Virus record (IMG/VR): IMGVR_UViG_3300001683_000032
Span: 1 to 32,349 of that record
Strand: one strand, 5' to 3'
Origin: a virus
Length of the DNA stretch: 32,349 nt
Shown: piece by piece, positions 17,383 to 25,779 of the stretch
How positions within the stretch are numbered: the stretch's first letter is position 1
How the letters are laid out: the number at the start of each line of letters is the position of its first letter
Position numbers and translations under genes: made by a program
The notes under the pieces: model-generated
The model's input: only the letters and a program-made list of their open reading frames with translations
Database searches by the model: none
Told to the model about the DNA's origin: nothing

Positions 17383-20300
17383 ATGAAAATTGTCCATTTA
17401 TCTGATATCCATTTTAGGGGATTATCTAGACACGATGAGTACGTAAGATCTTTTAAAGAGTTTTTTAAAATAGTAAAGCCTTTAAAACCTGACGTAATTT
17501 ATGTGGGTGGAGATATTGTTCACTCAAAAACTCAAGGTATAAGCCCAGAACTAATTGATATTTTAAGTTGGTGGTTTACTAGTCTTGCTGATATAGCTCC
17601 CACTCACATTATTCTGGGCAATCACGACGGCCTGATTTTAAACAGAGATCGACAAGATGCAATATCACCGATAATCAAAGCCCTGAATAACCCTAGATTA
17701 TTCCTGTACAAGAAGTCTGGAACATATCCAACTGGTTTTCCAGGATTCAACTGGTGCGTTTTTTCTTGTTTTGATGAAGAACGTTGGGATTGTGTAGCAC
17801 CTTTAAGCGGTGAGATCAATCTTGCACTTTTCCACGGTGGTGTACTAGGATCAAAGACTGATATTAATTGGAATATTGAAGGAGAAGTTAAAGTTGATTT
17901 TTTCGATGGCTATGATTTTGGACTTCTGGGTGACATTCATAAGCTCCAGTATCTAGACGAAGAAAAGAGAATAGCTTATCCAGGCTCTATTATTCAGCAG
18001 AATTATGGAGAAGACCCGGGCAAAGGATTTTTACTTTGGGACATTAAAAGTAAAGATAATTTTACTAGCACGTTTTATGAAGTCCCGCATGATATGCCGT
18101 TTGTGACTATCGAATGGAAAGGTAACGTACCAGACACGATGGTAGCAGCGAACAGTTATCCGAATCTATCTCGCTTCAGAGTAAAGTCAGAATCACAAAT
18201 AAACCAAACTGATATCGTGCATCTTCATTCTGAGTTAAAACACATAAAAGAAGCATCAGAAATAGTGTACAAGTATGATGTCGATTTCGGAGAAACCTTC
18301 ATTGAGGCAGGTGATAACTTATTTTCAACAAAAGACCTGCGATCAGAAAGAACACTGCAAACTCTTTTTAAAGACTATTATAAAGATGCTGTATTAGATG
18401 ATGATGAATGGGAGTCACTCGAAGGGATGTTATCCAAACACTTTCAGAGTATTGCAGTAGTCGGTGATGCAGTTAGAAATACAAAATGGTCAATTAAAAC
18501 ATTAGAATTTGATAATACTTTTGCTTACGGAAAAGGAAACTATATTAATTTTGATTCTTTGCCTGGGATCACTGGAATTTTTGGAAGAAATCGCTCTGGA
18601 AAGTCTTCTATTGTCGGAACACTAATGTATACGCTTTTTAATACTACTGATCGCGGCCCCATTAAGAATGTTCACATAATCAATAGTAGGAAAGGTCACT
18701 GTAAGTCAACAATCTGTCTTGGAATCAATGGTAAATCGTTCAAGATCGAAAGACAATCTGTCAAACACCAAAATAGAAAAGGTGACGTTAATGCGACAAC
18801 TCACTTAAATTTCTATCGTTCAGGCCCAGACGGTGAAATGATTCAGGACTTGACAGAAGAGCAACGACGTGAAACTGAAAAAGTAGTAAGAAAGCATTTG
18901 GGCACATCAGATGATTTTCTAATGACATCAGTGGCTTCACAAGGCCAGATGAACACCTTCATCAGGGAACGGGCCACATCTAGAAAAATGATTTTGACAA
19001 AATTTTTAGACTTGGGGGTCTTTGAAAAAATGTTAGAGTCAGCAAAAGATGAATGTAAAGAACTCCAGGGACAGCTTAAAAATGTCCCAGATAGAGATTG
19101 GGATGTCGCGATTTATGAATCTAAGAGTGCACTCGACACCAATCGACAAGACATACAAATAATTGAAGATTCTTTGAGTAGAAAAAGAACAGTGCTTCAT
19201 GAGATGCGATTGGAATTATCTAAATTCGACAATGGCGATGTCGTAACACATCATGACGTAGACATGCAGAAAACTTCAATTCAGAGCTTAGAAAAGAAAA
19301 AGTTTGATAATGCTAATCTGCTACTTGATTTAAAAGAAAAGATAAAATCAAATAAAGAAAAAATTAAAAAGATAACAGATTTTAAAGAAGAATTTCCCAT
19401 TGAATCATTAACTGAAAGTCTCGAGGAACAAAGAAGTATTAAAACGAATGTGTTGCAAGTGAAAGCAACATGTGAGAAAGAAAAAATTAATCTTGAAAAT
19501 CAGCTTAGATCTATTGCACATCTATCTGAAGTCCCATGTGGTGACAAATTTCCTACATGCAAATTTATCAAAGACTCGTATAACAATCAGAGTCTACTTG
19601 AAGGTCAGTACCGTATAATAGAAAGTTTAGAAGAGCAAATTGTAACTTTTGAAAAGTTATTGACAAGATTGAAAAAAGATAAGTTAGAAGAAAAAATCAA
19701 AAAGTATAATTTGATCTTAAATCAAGAAATGAGCTTACAATCTATACACAATCACTTAAATTTTGAAATAAAAAAAATGAAAGATGATAGAGTATCAATA
19801 GCTCAAAAGATTAAAGAAGGAAAAGTGCTGTTAGAAGAGCTTAAAACGAATGTAGTAGATGCTGATATTGACACAAAGATCTTGCTTTTAAAATCTCAGA
19901 TACAAACAATTACAGATGAGATCAGCCAGACAGATGCCAAAAGAATATCTCTGGCCGAGTCAGCTGGGAAGCTAGAAAGTAAACTAACGAATCTTAGAGG
20001 TGAGAAATTAAAGTTTAAGGCTCTTAAAGATGAGCTAAAACTATATGACTTGTTTATTAACGCTGTATCTAAAAAAGGAATACCGCTTCAAATCATTTTA
20101 TCTCAATTACCAGCAATCAATGTAGAGATATCAAAAATCTTGCAGGGTGTTGTAGGTTTTACAGTCGATCTTGAAGCAGATCCTAATTCAAATCAAATGG
20201 ACATTTATATTAATTACGGTGATTCAAAGCGAGTTATTGAATTAGCCTCCGGGATGGAAAAGATGATGGCATCATTAGCTATTCGTGTAGCATTAATTAA

Positions 20301-20520
20301 TGTCTCATCGCTACCTAAGACCGATCTTCTGGTAATCGACGAAGGATTCGGAGCGTTAGATGAAATGAATGTCGAATCATGCAATCGATTGTTAATATCA
20401 CTTAAGCGTTGGTTTCGAAATATCTTAGTTATTTCTCATGTCGATGCTGTGAAAGACGTTGTTGACAATGTTATTGATATAACTCACAAAGGAAAGAATG
20501 CAAAGGTTTATGTCGAGTAA
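17383..20520 (+). CDS. 46/47: Fused Mre11-Rad50 (SbcD-SbcC) nuclease/ATPase, gp47-gp46 type
   Basis: A 1045-residue protein that joins two proteins usually encoded separately. Residues 1 to about 330 are the Mre11/SbcD phosphoesterase: D8-x-H10, G-G-D44, G-N-H81-D, H151-G and G-D-I-H186. From about 370 it is Rad50/SbcC: Walker A G401-R-N-R-S-G-K407-S-S, a long Lys/Glu-rich coiled coil, a hook with C719 and C726, a signature region E-L-A-S-G near 953 and Walker B I-D986-E987. In T4 the separate gp47 and gp46 resect DNA ends for recombination-dependent replication and degrade host DNA. No strong ribosome-binding site precedes the ATG; a five-codon ORF at 17369 ends across it. I see no internal stop or restart site, so the fusion looks real. 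Confidence 0.93.
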   Translation: MKIVHLSDIHFRGLSRHDEYVRSFKEFFKIVKPLKPDVIYVGGDIVHSKTQGISPELIDILSWWFTSLADIAPTHIILGNHDGLILNRDRQDAISPIIKALNNPRLFLYKKSGTYPTGFPGFNWCVFSCFDEERWDCVAPLSGEINLALFHGGVLGSKTDINWNIEGEVKVDFFDGYDFGLLGDIHKLQYLDEEKRIAYPGSIIQQNYGEDPGKGFLLWDIKSKDNFTSTFYEVPHDMPFVTIEWKGNVPDTMVAANSYPNLSRFRVKSESQINQTDIVHLHSELKHIKEASEIVYKYDVDFGETFIEAGDNLFSTKDLRSERTLQTLFKDYYKDAVLDDDEWESLEGMLSKHFQSIAVVGDAVRNTKWSIKTLEFDNTFAYGKGNYINFDSLPGITGIFGRNRSGKSSIVGTLMYTLFNTTDRGPIKNVHIINSRKGHCKSTICLGINGKSFKIERQSVKHQNRKGDVNATTHLNFYRSGPDGEMIQDLTEEQRRETEKVVRKHLGTSDDFLMTSVASQGQMNTFIRERATSRKMILTKFLDLGVFEKMLESAKDECKELQGQLKNVPDRDWDVAIYESKSALDTNRQDIQIIEDSLSRKRTVLHEMRLELSKFDNGDVVTHHDVDMQKTSIQSLEKKKFDNANLLLDLKEKIKSNKEKIKKITDFKEEFPIESLTESLEEQRSIKTNVLQVKATCEKEKINLENQLRSIAHLSEVPCGDKFPTCKFIKDSYNNQSLLEGQYRIIESLEEQIVTFEKLLTRLKKDKLEEKIKKYNLILNQEMSLQSIHNHLNFEIKKMKDDRVSIAQKIKEGKVLLEELKTNVVDADIDTKILLLKSQIQTITDEISQTDAKRISLAESAGKLESKLTNLRGEKLKFKALKDELKLYDLFINAVSKKGIPLQIILSQLPAINVEISKILQGVVGFTVDLEADPNSNQMDIYINYGDSKRVIELASGMEKMMASLAIRVALINVSSLPKTDLLVIDEGFGALDEMNVESCNRLLISLKRWFRNILVISHVDAVKDVVDNVIDITHKGKNAKVYVE

Positions 20521-20540
20521 TCTTTGTATTAAAATCAATT

Positions 20541-20840
20541 ATGACATGGAAAAAATTAGACAATGATAGAAAGCACCGAATCCTAAGTTCAGGTTTGACA
20601 ATAATCATACCCACGAAGAATGATGAAGTGATTCCAATAAGTTGTCCCGTATGCAATGTATTCTTTTCTTCAAACCTGGATATGCGTGCCTATCAGAACA
20701 GTCAATGCTGTTGTTATTGTGAGACAAAGTATGCCTATACAGATCGGGACAACTGGCTCGATGGCCATCGACCGCCAAGACAAGATATCATAAAAGATCT
20801 CAAGGAAAGAAAGTTATTGAAGATTGAGATTATATTTTAA
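20541..20840 (+). CDS. Small zinc-ribbon protein
   Basis: A 99-residue protein with two cysteine pairs that can form a zinc ribbon: C35-x2-C38 and C57-x2-C60, inside a run of three cysteines (56-58). Near the C-terminus W72, G75 and R77-P-P form a short conserved-looking block, followed by a basic amphipathic end. It sits 20 bases after the Mre11-Rad50 fusion. Zinc ribbons in phages often bind nucleic acid or another protein; which applies here cannot be told. It starts with ATG without a strong Shine-Dalgarno. The reading frame is supported by its position and by the paired cysteines. Confidence 0.75.
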   Translation: MTWKKLDNDRKHRILSSGLTIIIPTKNDEVIPISCPVCNVFFSSNLDMRAYQNSQCCCYCETKYAYTDRDNWLDGHRPPRQDIIKDLKERKLLKIEIIF

Positions 20841-20849
20841 CTGCAGGTC

Positions 20850-20869
20850 AATAATTAATACAACGGGAG
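20850..20869 (+). promoter_or_regulatory. Late-promoter-like box and ribosome-binding site
   Basis: The 39-base gap between 20840 and 20880 contains AATAATTAA at 20850-20858, matching the ATAATTAA core seen in three other gaps. GGGAG at 20865-20869 serves the ATG at 20880. No -35 element is obvious, as expected if a phage late sigma factor of the gp55 kind is used. Confidence 0.35.
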
Positions 20870-20879
20870 TAAACAACTA

Positions 20880-21266
20880 ATGTTAACAATACAAGAGACC
20901 CATGTCTTAGGGCAAATTTTAAATACGACGTTTGGAAAGTCTTCAACTGTATCCGCAGTAGGCTCAATAAAATGCCATCTTTATGGAGTTGAGCCAACCA
21001 AGATGTGTGTTGATTATACTTCAGTTGTTACGTTTGCAAGTGAAGCTAGCATGAGAGAACAGAAAAAAGTTTTTGAAAATGAGTCAACACAAGCAACTAA
21101 TGACAAAATGAAAGCAATAAAGAAAGAGTTTAAAGATACAGCTAGTCGCAGCTTAAAAGCCAAGCTTGTTAATACCGAAGATAGCATTGAGATAATAAAT
21201 GTATCTTCGCATTCTCCAAGAAAGACAGCTTATTATAGACGAAAAACTTTATTTGAAATCGAATAA
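20880..21266 (+). CDS. Conserved hypothetical protein upstream of terminase
   Basis: A 128-residue protein with a beta-rich first half, a charged helical middle (about 56-95, many Lys/Glu) and a C-terminal S-P-R-K-T-A-Y-Y-R-R-K stretch. I recall similar small proteins in T4-related marine phages but know no function. Its position immediately before the large terminase is where the small terminase (gp16) would be expected, but I see no helix-turn-helix or long coiled coil to support that. It has a good GGGAG ribosome-binding site and its own promoter candidate, and is separated by 4 bases from the terminase ATG. Confidence 0.75.
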   Translation: MLTIQETHVLGQILNTTFGKSSTVSAVGSIKCHLYGVEPTKMCVDYTSVVTFASEASMREQKKVFENESTQATNDKMKAIKKEFKDTASRSLKAKLVNTEDSIEIINVSSHSPRKTAYYRRKTLFEIE

Positions 21267-21270
21267 GATT

Positions 21271-22893
21271 ATGCCTCCACAAAAGCGACCAAGTAAAAAG
21301 CATCAAGTGAAGGAAATAGTACGGTGCGGTAAAGATCCAAAGTATTTTTTTAACAAGTACGTCATGATCCAGCATCCCACAAAGGGCCTAATACCATTTC
21401 ACACTTATGATTTTCAAGATAGGTGCATTACAGATTTTATCGATAATAGATTTAATGTTGTTGTCAAAGCGAGGCAGCTAGGGCTCTCAACACTTACAGC
21501 ATCATACGCATCTTGGTTAGCTTTATTCCATAAAGATAAAAATATTTTAATTATTGCAACTAAGCTTGCAGTAGCTCAAAACTTCATTAAAAAAGTTAAA
21601 GTTTTAATAAAGGGTCTGCCCAAGTGGCTTATTTTACCTGAAATAGTAGCTGATAATAAACAATCAATAGAGTTTAGCCATGGATCGTCTATTAAGGCAA
21701 TCCCAACATCTGACGATGCCGGCCGATCAGAAGCATTAACGTTATTAATCGTGGATGAGGCCGCATTTGTTAGAAATTTTGATGAGCTTTGGATGGGACT
21801 GTACTCAACGTTGTCGACAGGCGGTCGCGCAATTATTCTATCCACACCAAATGGTGTAGGAGGACTGTATCACAAACTTTATACAGACGCGCTAGAAAAT
21901 ATCAATGATTTTAATGCAATAACACTACCGTGGGATGTGCACCCAGAGCGTGACCAGGCATGGCTTGATAAAGAAACAAGTAATATGAACCCACGTCAGA
22001 TAGCTCAAGAGCTTAACTGTGATTTTACTTCTTCTGGCGATACATTTCTAACATCTCATGATATTGAATGGGTATCAAATATGATAAAACCACCAGCTTT
22101 TCGTGAGGGCCCCCAAAGAAATGTTTGGGTGTGGAAGCGCCCTCTGAGTGAGCATCAGTACATCGTGTCTGCAGATATTGCTAGAGGTGATGCACGAGAT
22201 TTTTCTGCTTTTCATATTATTGATACAGAAGCCTCTGAGATAGTTGCTGAGTATAAAGGAAAAATTCCACCAGATCGATTCGCTCAAGTATTGTATGACT
22301 GGGGTACACAATACAATAACGCATTATTGATTCCAGAAAATAATTCATTTGGCTATGCAACAATTCTTAAGCTAAAAGAGTTAAAGTATCCCAAACTTTA
22401 CTATAGAAATCGAAAGTCAGTTTATATTGGCACGTATACACCTAATTATGATACTGATAAAGCAGGTTTCGACACTCAGCGAAAATCTAGAAATCAAATA
22501 TTAACAAAACTAGAAGAGATTTTGAGGAATAAAGAAATAAAAATATACTCCAGTCGACTTTACGATGAATTGAAAACTTTTGTTTGGAAACACAGCAAGC
22601 CACAAGCAATGAAAGGTTACAATGATGATTTGATTATGAGCTTAGCAATAGGTGTGTGGTTGTATGATACGTCACCCGATTATAGTAAAGACGCCGCGGA
22701 CTTAAACAAGGCGATGCTTCAAGGTATGAAATTTACTAGAAATCAATATCGAGATAGAAATGTAGGAGGTCACATGACTGATAGAATGAATCCATTTATG
22801 CCGATTTCTATGAATCACAGTGACGTCGACAAGGATGCTGACAAGTCGGTCGGAAATAAGTTACCAGCAAATTTTGACTGGTTGTGGAAGTAA
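21271..22893 (+). CDS. terL: Terminase large subunit (gp17-like)
   Basis: A 540-residue packaging motor that pumps DNA into proheads with ATP and cuts the concatemer. The ATPase domain has a Walker A variant A67-R-Q-L-G-L-S-T74, Walker B L-L-I-V-D162-E163 and coupling motif S191-T-P. The nuclease domain has D302 in S-A-D-I-A-R-G-D, E356 in I-P-E-N-N and D452/D453 in Y-N-D-D-L. I place the start at 21271 (M-P-P-Q-K). An in-frame ATG at 21199 would add 24 residues but lies entirely within the preceding gene, and typical gp17-like proteins begin near here. It is 5 bases from the portal gene. Slightly shorter than T4 gp17 (610 residues). Confidence 0.96.
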   Translation: MPPQKRPSKKHQVKEIVRCGKDPKYFFNKYVMIQHPTKGLIPFHTYDFQDRCITDFIDNRFNVVVKARQLGLSTLTASYASWLALFHKDKNILIIATKLAVAQNFIKKVKVLIKGLPKWLILPEIVADNKQSIEFSHGSSIKAIPTSDDAGRSEALTLLIVDEAAFVRNFDELWMGLYSTLSTGGRAIILSTPNGVGGLYHKLYTDALENINDFNAITLPWDVHPERDQAWLDKETSNMNPRQIAQELNCDFTSSGDTFLTSHDIEWVSNMIKPPAFREGPQRNVWVWKRPLSEHQYIVSADIARGDARDFSAFHIIDTEASEIVAEYKGKIPPDRFAQVLYDWGTQYNNALLIPENNSFGYATILKLKELKYPKLYYRNRKSVYIGTYTPNYDTDKAGFDTQRKSRNQILTKLEEILRNKEIKIYSSRLYDELKTFVWKHSKPQAMKGYNDDLIMSLAIGVWLYDTSPDYSKDAADLNKAMLQGMKFTRNQYRDRNVGGHMTDRMNPFMPISMNHSDVDKDADKSVGNKLPANFDWLWK

Positions 22894-22898
22894 TTTAA

Positions 22899-24932
22899 AT
22901 GGCAGACAGTAACAAGAATCTATTTAAACGGTTAACAAACCTGTTTAGGTCTGGGCCTGCAGTTAAACGTAACGTTTCAAAGTATAAGTCACTATCAAAA
23001 GACACGCCTTTCGATACATTTAGAAAAACACAAGCTGGCGCGTATTCTCATGCAATGAGCGCTTATGGGTCATATGATAGGGCTTCACGGTATGCAGACT
23101 TTTCAGAAATGGAGTATATGCCCGAGATAGCATCAGCATTAGACATATACTCTGAAGAGTCTACATCACCTGATGAGGGCGGAAGAGTTCTCCACATATA
23201 CTCAGAAAACCCTCAGATTCATGATATACTCGAGGAGCTATTTTCTGATGTTTTGAATATTGATTTCAATCTTTCATCATGGGTCCGAACCCTTTGTAAG
23301 TATGGCGATTTCTTTTTGTTCAATGACGTTGACCCGGATACCGGTGTCATTAATGCCTATCCTATTCCTGTCAATGAGATGGAAAGAGAAGAGGGGTTTG
23401 ATCCAGAAGATCCCATGGCAGTAAGATTCAGGTGGGTAACACAGGGTAATCAAATATTAGAAAATTGGCAGATATCACATTTTCGTCTTTTGGGGAATGA
23501 TGCATTTCTCCCATACGGGTCTTCCGTTCTAGAGGCAGCTAGAAGAATATGGAGACAGTTGATATTGATCGAAGACGCAATGCTAGTGTACAGAGTTATT
23601 AGATCACCTGAACGTCGGGTTTTTTATATTGATGTTGGAAACGTACCGCCAGAAGAAGTTCCAAATTATATGGAGCAAGTTCAAACAACATTAAAGAGAA
23701 GTCAAGTAGTCGACAAGAAAACTGGCAGGGTGGACTTAAGATATAACCCTCTTTCTGTTGACGAGGACTATTTTCTTCCAGTAAGAGGTACAGAAACAGG
23801 GACAAAGATAGACACTTTGGCCGGCGGCACTAATCAAAATGATATCAATGATGTAGAGTACGTTCAAAAGAAACTATTTGCAGCTTTAAAAATACCAAAA
23901 GCATATCTTGGATATGAAGAAGCGCTATCTTCAAAAGCAACGCTTGCTCAAGAAGACATCAGATTTTCTAGATCTATTGCAAGAATTCAACGAACAATTA
24001 TTGCAGAGCTCAATAAAATAGCCATTATAACACTTTATGTGAAAGGTTACGATGGTGATGATCTTATTGACTTTGAATTAAAACTTTCTAATCCGTCGAC
24101 TATTGCCCAACAACAAAAATTAGAGTTAATTCGAACAAGATTTGAAATCGCAGGAACAATGCCAGAGGGAATTGTTGATAAACGGTGGGTCCGAAAAAAT
24201 GTCCTCGGACTTACAGATGAACAAATTCTTGAAATTGAAGAAGGCAGAGAGCTTGATAAAAAACGGGAACTTGAAATTGAATCAATTCAAGCACCGGCAG
24301 CACCAGGCGCCGCGGGCGCCGAAGCCGCGGCTGAACCGGGTGGTGTCTTTGGAGCCCCCGGAGCCGATTTATTCGGTGGAGGCGGTGAAGAAGCAGGCGG
24401 TGAAGAAGCAGCTGCGGAAGAGCCCGCCGGAGAAGAGGGTGGAACGGAGGTGGCAGGTTACTCACCAAATACCTTACCACTACTAATAGCCGGTGATATT
24501 GACGAGCTTGATTTTAAAGAAGTAGACTCAGCAGATGAGCTAGATCTTCTAATTGACGAAGACGACGACGACGACGAAGACGAAGACGGAAATCCTGTGA
24601 AGGCTTCTTCAAGAGTAAAAAAGAAAGACTTGAAAAGAACACCAGCACACTTGCGTCCGCCCATATACGATTTAAGCCCAGACTCTCCAGATGGGCCATA
24701 CGGCCATAAGGGCTCCCGCAGCCCTGGACGAGAACTGGCAAGAATAGGCAGCCTTTCCATGAAAGAGTCAGACATATTTTTTAATAGTTATTTTGACAAA
24801 CAGATCAATCAAACTTCAAAGTTCAACAATGAGATGCGATCTATAATAAAAAACTTACGATCAAAGATAAGTAATAATGGATCCGAATTACTAAATGAAT
24901 CCGACCCGGATAAATCAGATAGTGGAGACTAA
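22899..24932 (+). CDS. 20: Portal protein (gp20-like) with long acidic C-terminal tail
   Basis: A 677-residue portal, the dodecameric ring at one head vertex through which DNA passes and on which the prohead starts to form. The family pattern is clear in residues 1-450: the N-terminal Y-x-x-Y-D-R-A-S-R-Y-A-D segment, a helical P-E-I-A-S-A-L-D-I-Y-S-E block, and a V-Q-K-K-L-F-A-A-L-K-I-P-K-A-Y-L-G block near 325. T4 gp20 is about 524 residues. The excess lies mostly after residue 460: an Ala/Gly/Pro/Glu-rich stretch (about 465-540), an Asp/Glu run (about 553-565) and a helical, charged end. The nucleotides of this tail are much more GC-rich than the flanks. A weak GGAAG lies before the ATG. 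Confidence 0.95.
   Translation: MADSNKNLFKRLTNLFRSGPAVKRNVSKYKSLSKDTPFDTFRKTQAGAYSHAMSAYGSYDRASRYADFSEMEYMPEIASALDIYSEESTSPDEGGRVLHIYSENPQIHDILEELFSDVLNIDFNLSSWVRTLCKYGDFFLFNDVDPDTGVINAYPIPVNEMEREEGFDPEDPMAVRFRWVTQGNQILENWQISHFRLLGNDAFLPYGSSVLEAARRIWRQLILIEDAMLVYRVIRSPERRVFYIDVGNVPPEEVPNYMEQVQTTLKRSQVVDKKTGRVDLRYNPLSVDEDYFLPVRGTETGTKIDTLAGGTNQNDINDVEYVQKKLFAALKIPKAYLGYEEALSSKATLAQEDIRFSRSIARIQRTIIAELNKIAIITLYVKGYDGDDLIDFELKLSNPSTIAQQQKLELIRTRFEIAGTMPEGIVDKRWVRKNVLGLTDEQILEIEEGRELDKKRELEIESIQAPAAPGAAGAEAAAEPGGVFGAPGADLFGGGGEEAGGEEAAAEEPAGEEGGTEVAGYSPNTLPLLIAGDIDELDFKEVDSADELDLLIDEDDDDDEDEDGNPVKASSRVKKKDLKRTPAHLRPPIYDLSPDSPDGPYGHKGSRSPGRELARIGSLSMKESDIFFNSYFDKQINQTSKFNNEMRSIIKNLRSKISNNGSELLNESDPDKSDSGD
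24293..24594 (+). repeat. Low-complexity acidic tail coding segment
   Basis: Within the portal gene. The stretch codes for Ala/Gly/Pro/Glu repeats with G-G-E-E-A-G-G-E-E-A-type units, and then a run of Asp and Glu codons (GAC/GAA). GC content rises sharply against the AT-rich surroundings. It is in frame and free of stops, and is likely disordered in the protein. Confidence 0.7.
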
Positions 24933-24939
24933 GTTCTAA

Positions 24940-25779
24940 ATGGCAAAGAAAACACACAACAAAAAAAGAAATGTAGGCGTAATATATGAAGTTTTAGTTC
25001 GATATATTGCTGAGTGCATAGTCGAAAAGCGTATTGATGAGCGAAGAATTGCATCAAGAATTTTAAAGAAGTACTACGCTAAGGGTACAGAAGTTTTTAA
25101 AGAACACAGGCTTTTCAAGTCACTTGTTGAAACAACTGTAAGCACAGAAACAGTAGCTGCGTCTATTTTATCTGAAGCAAAAAAGGCATCCAAAAGTTTT
25201 AATGAGAAAAAGTTAGATAAAGAAAAATCAAGTCTAATAAGAGAAATAAACTATCAGTTGGGATCAGATTCTATCTATAATATCAGGATTAATGATTACA
25301 CTCTTTATGCTACAATTCAAACATGTTTGAATGAGTGGAAGAAACCTGTTTCTGACAACTTGGTGCTTTTAGCAGAATATGAAAATCATATTATGAATAG
25401 ACTTATTGCTTCAAAAGATGCAACTAATCCTTATTTTGATAAAATGAAAGACGTTGATAACTTTGTTGTCAAACTCATGGCCGAAAAGTTTAATGAAAGA
25501 TACAGCGGAGCACTTGATGAGTCGCAAAGAACATTATTACGATCTTATGTTTTTTCAAACGATCATAAAGACATCGCATTGAAAATGAATGAACTGAAAG
25601 AATTATCTTTGTCACAGCTAAATGAGTATGACACATCAAGTGAGTATGTTATGTTCAAGGTTAATGCAGTACGTCAGAAGATTGCTGAACAAGATTTTGA
25701 TTCTGTAGATGATGGCACAGTTAAGAAAAGTTTGACGTTAATTCAATTGATGAAACAACTGGAGAGTGAAAATGTCTAA
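24940..25779 (+). CDS. Conserved protein between portal and prohead protease
   Basis: A 279-residue, highly charged and probably all-helical protein with a basic start (K-K-T-H-N-K-K-R-N) and Lys/Glu-rich helices throughout. No motif identifies an activity. In T4 the space between genes 20 and 21 holds small prohead-core genes (67, 68), so a prohead core or assembly role is a reasonable guess from position and charge, not from homology. GGAGA at 24924-24928 is a good ribosome-binding site. Its 3' end overlaps the protease gene by 8 bases, so translation of the two is probably coupled. Confidence 0.78.
   Translation: MAKKTHNKKRNVGVIYEVLVRYIAECIVEKRIDERRIASRILKKYYAKGTEVFKEHRLFKSLVETTVSTETVAASILSEAKKASKSFNEKKLDKEKSSLIREINYQLGSDSIYNIRINDYTLYATIQTCLNEWKKPVSDNLVLLAEYENHIMNRLIASKDATNPYFDKMKDVDNFVVKLMAEKFNERYSGALDESQRTLLRSYVFSNDHKDIALKMNELKELSLSQLNEYDTSSEYVMFKVNAVRQKIAEQDFDSVDDGTVKKSLTLIQLMKQLESENV

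Noticed and set aside
20880-21266. Small terminase subunit (gp16)
   Set aside because: Only the position supports it; no DNA-binding helix-turn-helix or oligomerising coiled coil is seen.
21199-21270. Longer terminase start (24 extra residues)
   Set aside because: This ATG lies inside the preceding gene, adds a poorly fitting N-terminus, and a start at 21271 just after that gene's stop is more natural.
24142-24775. Alternative frames over the portal tail, both strands
   Set aside because: They arise from GC-rich repetitive codons; the portal frame continues through with a sensible C-terminus.
25766-25771. GTG start for the prohead protease
   Set aside because: The GGAG at 25761 would be only 1 base away; ATG at 25772 has correct spacing.
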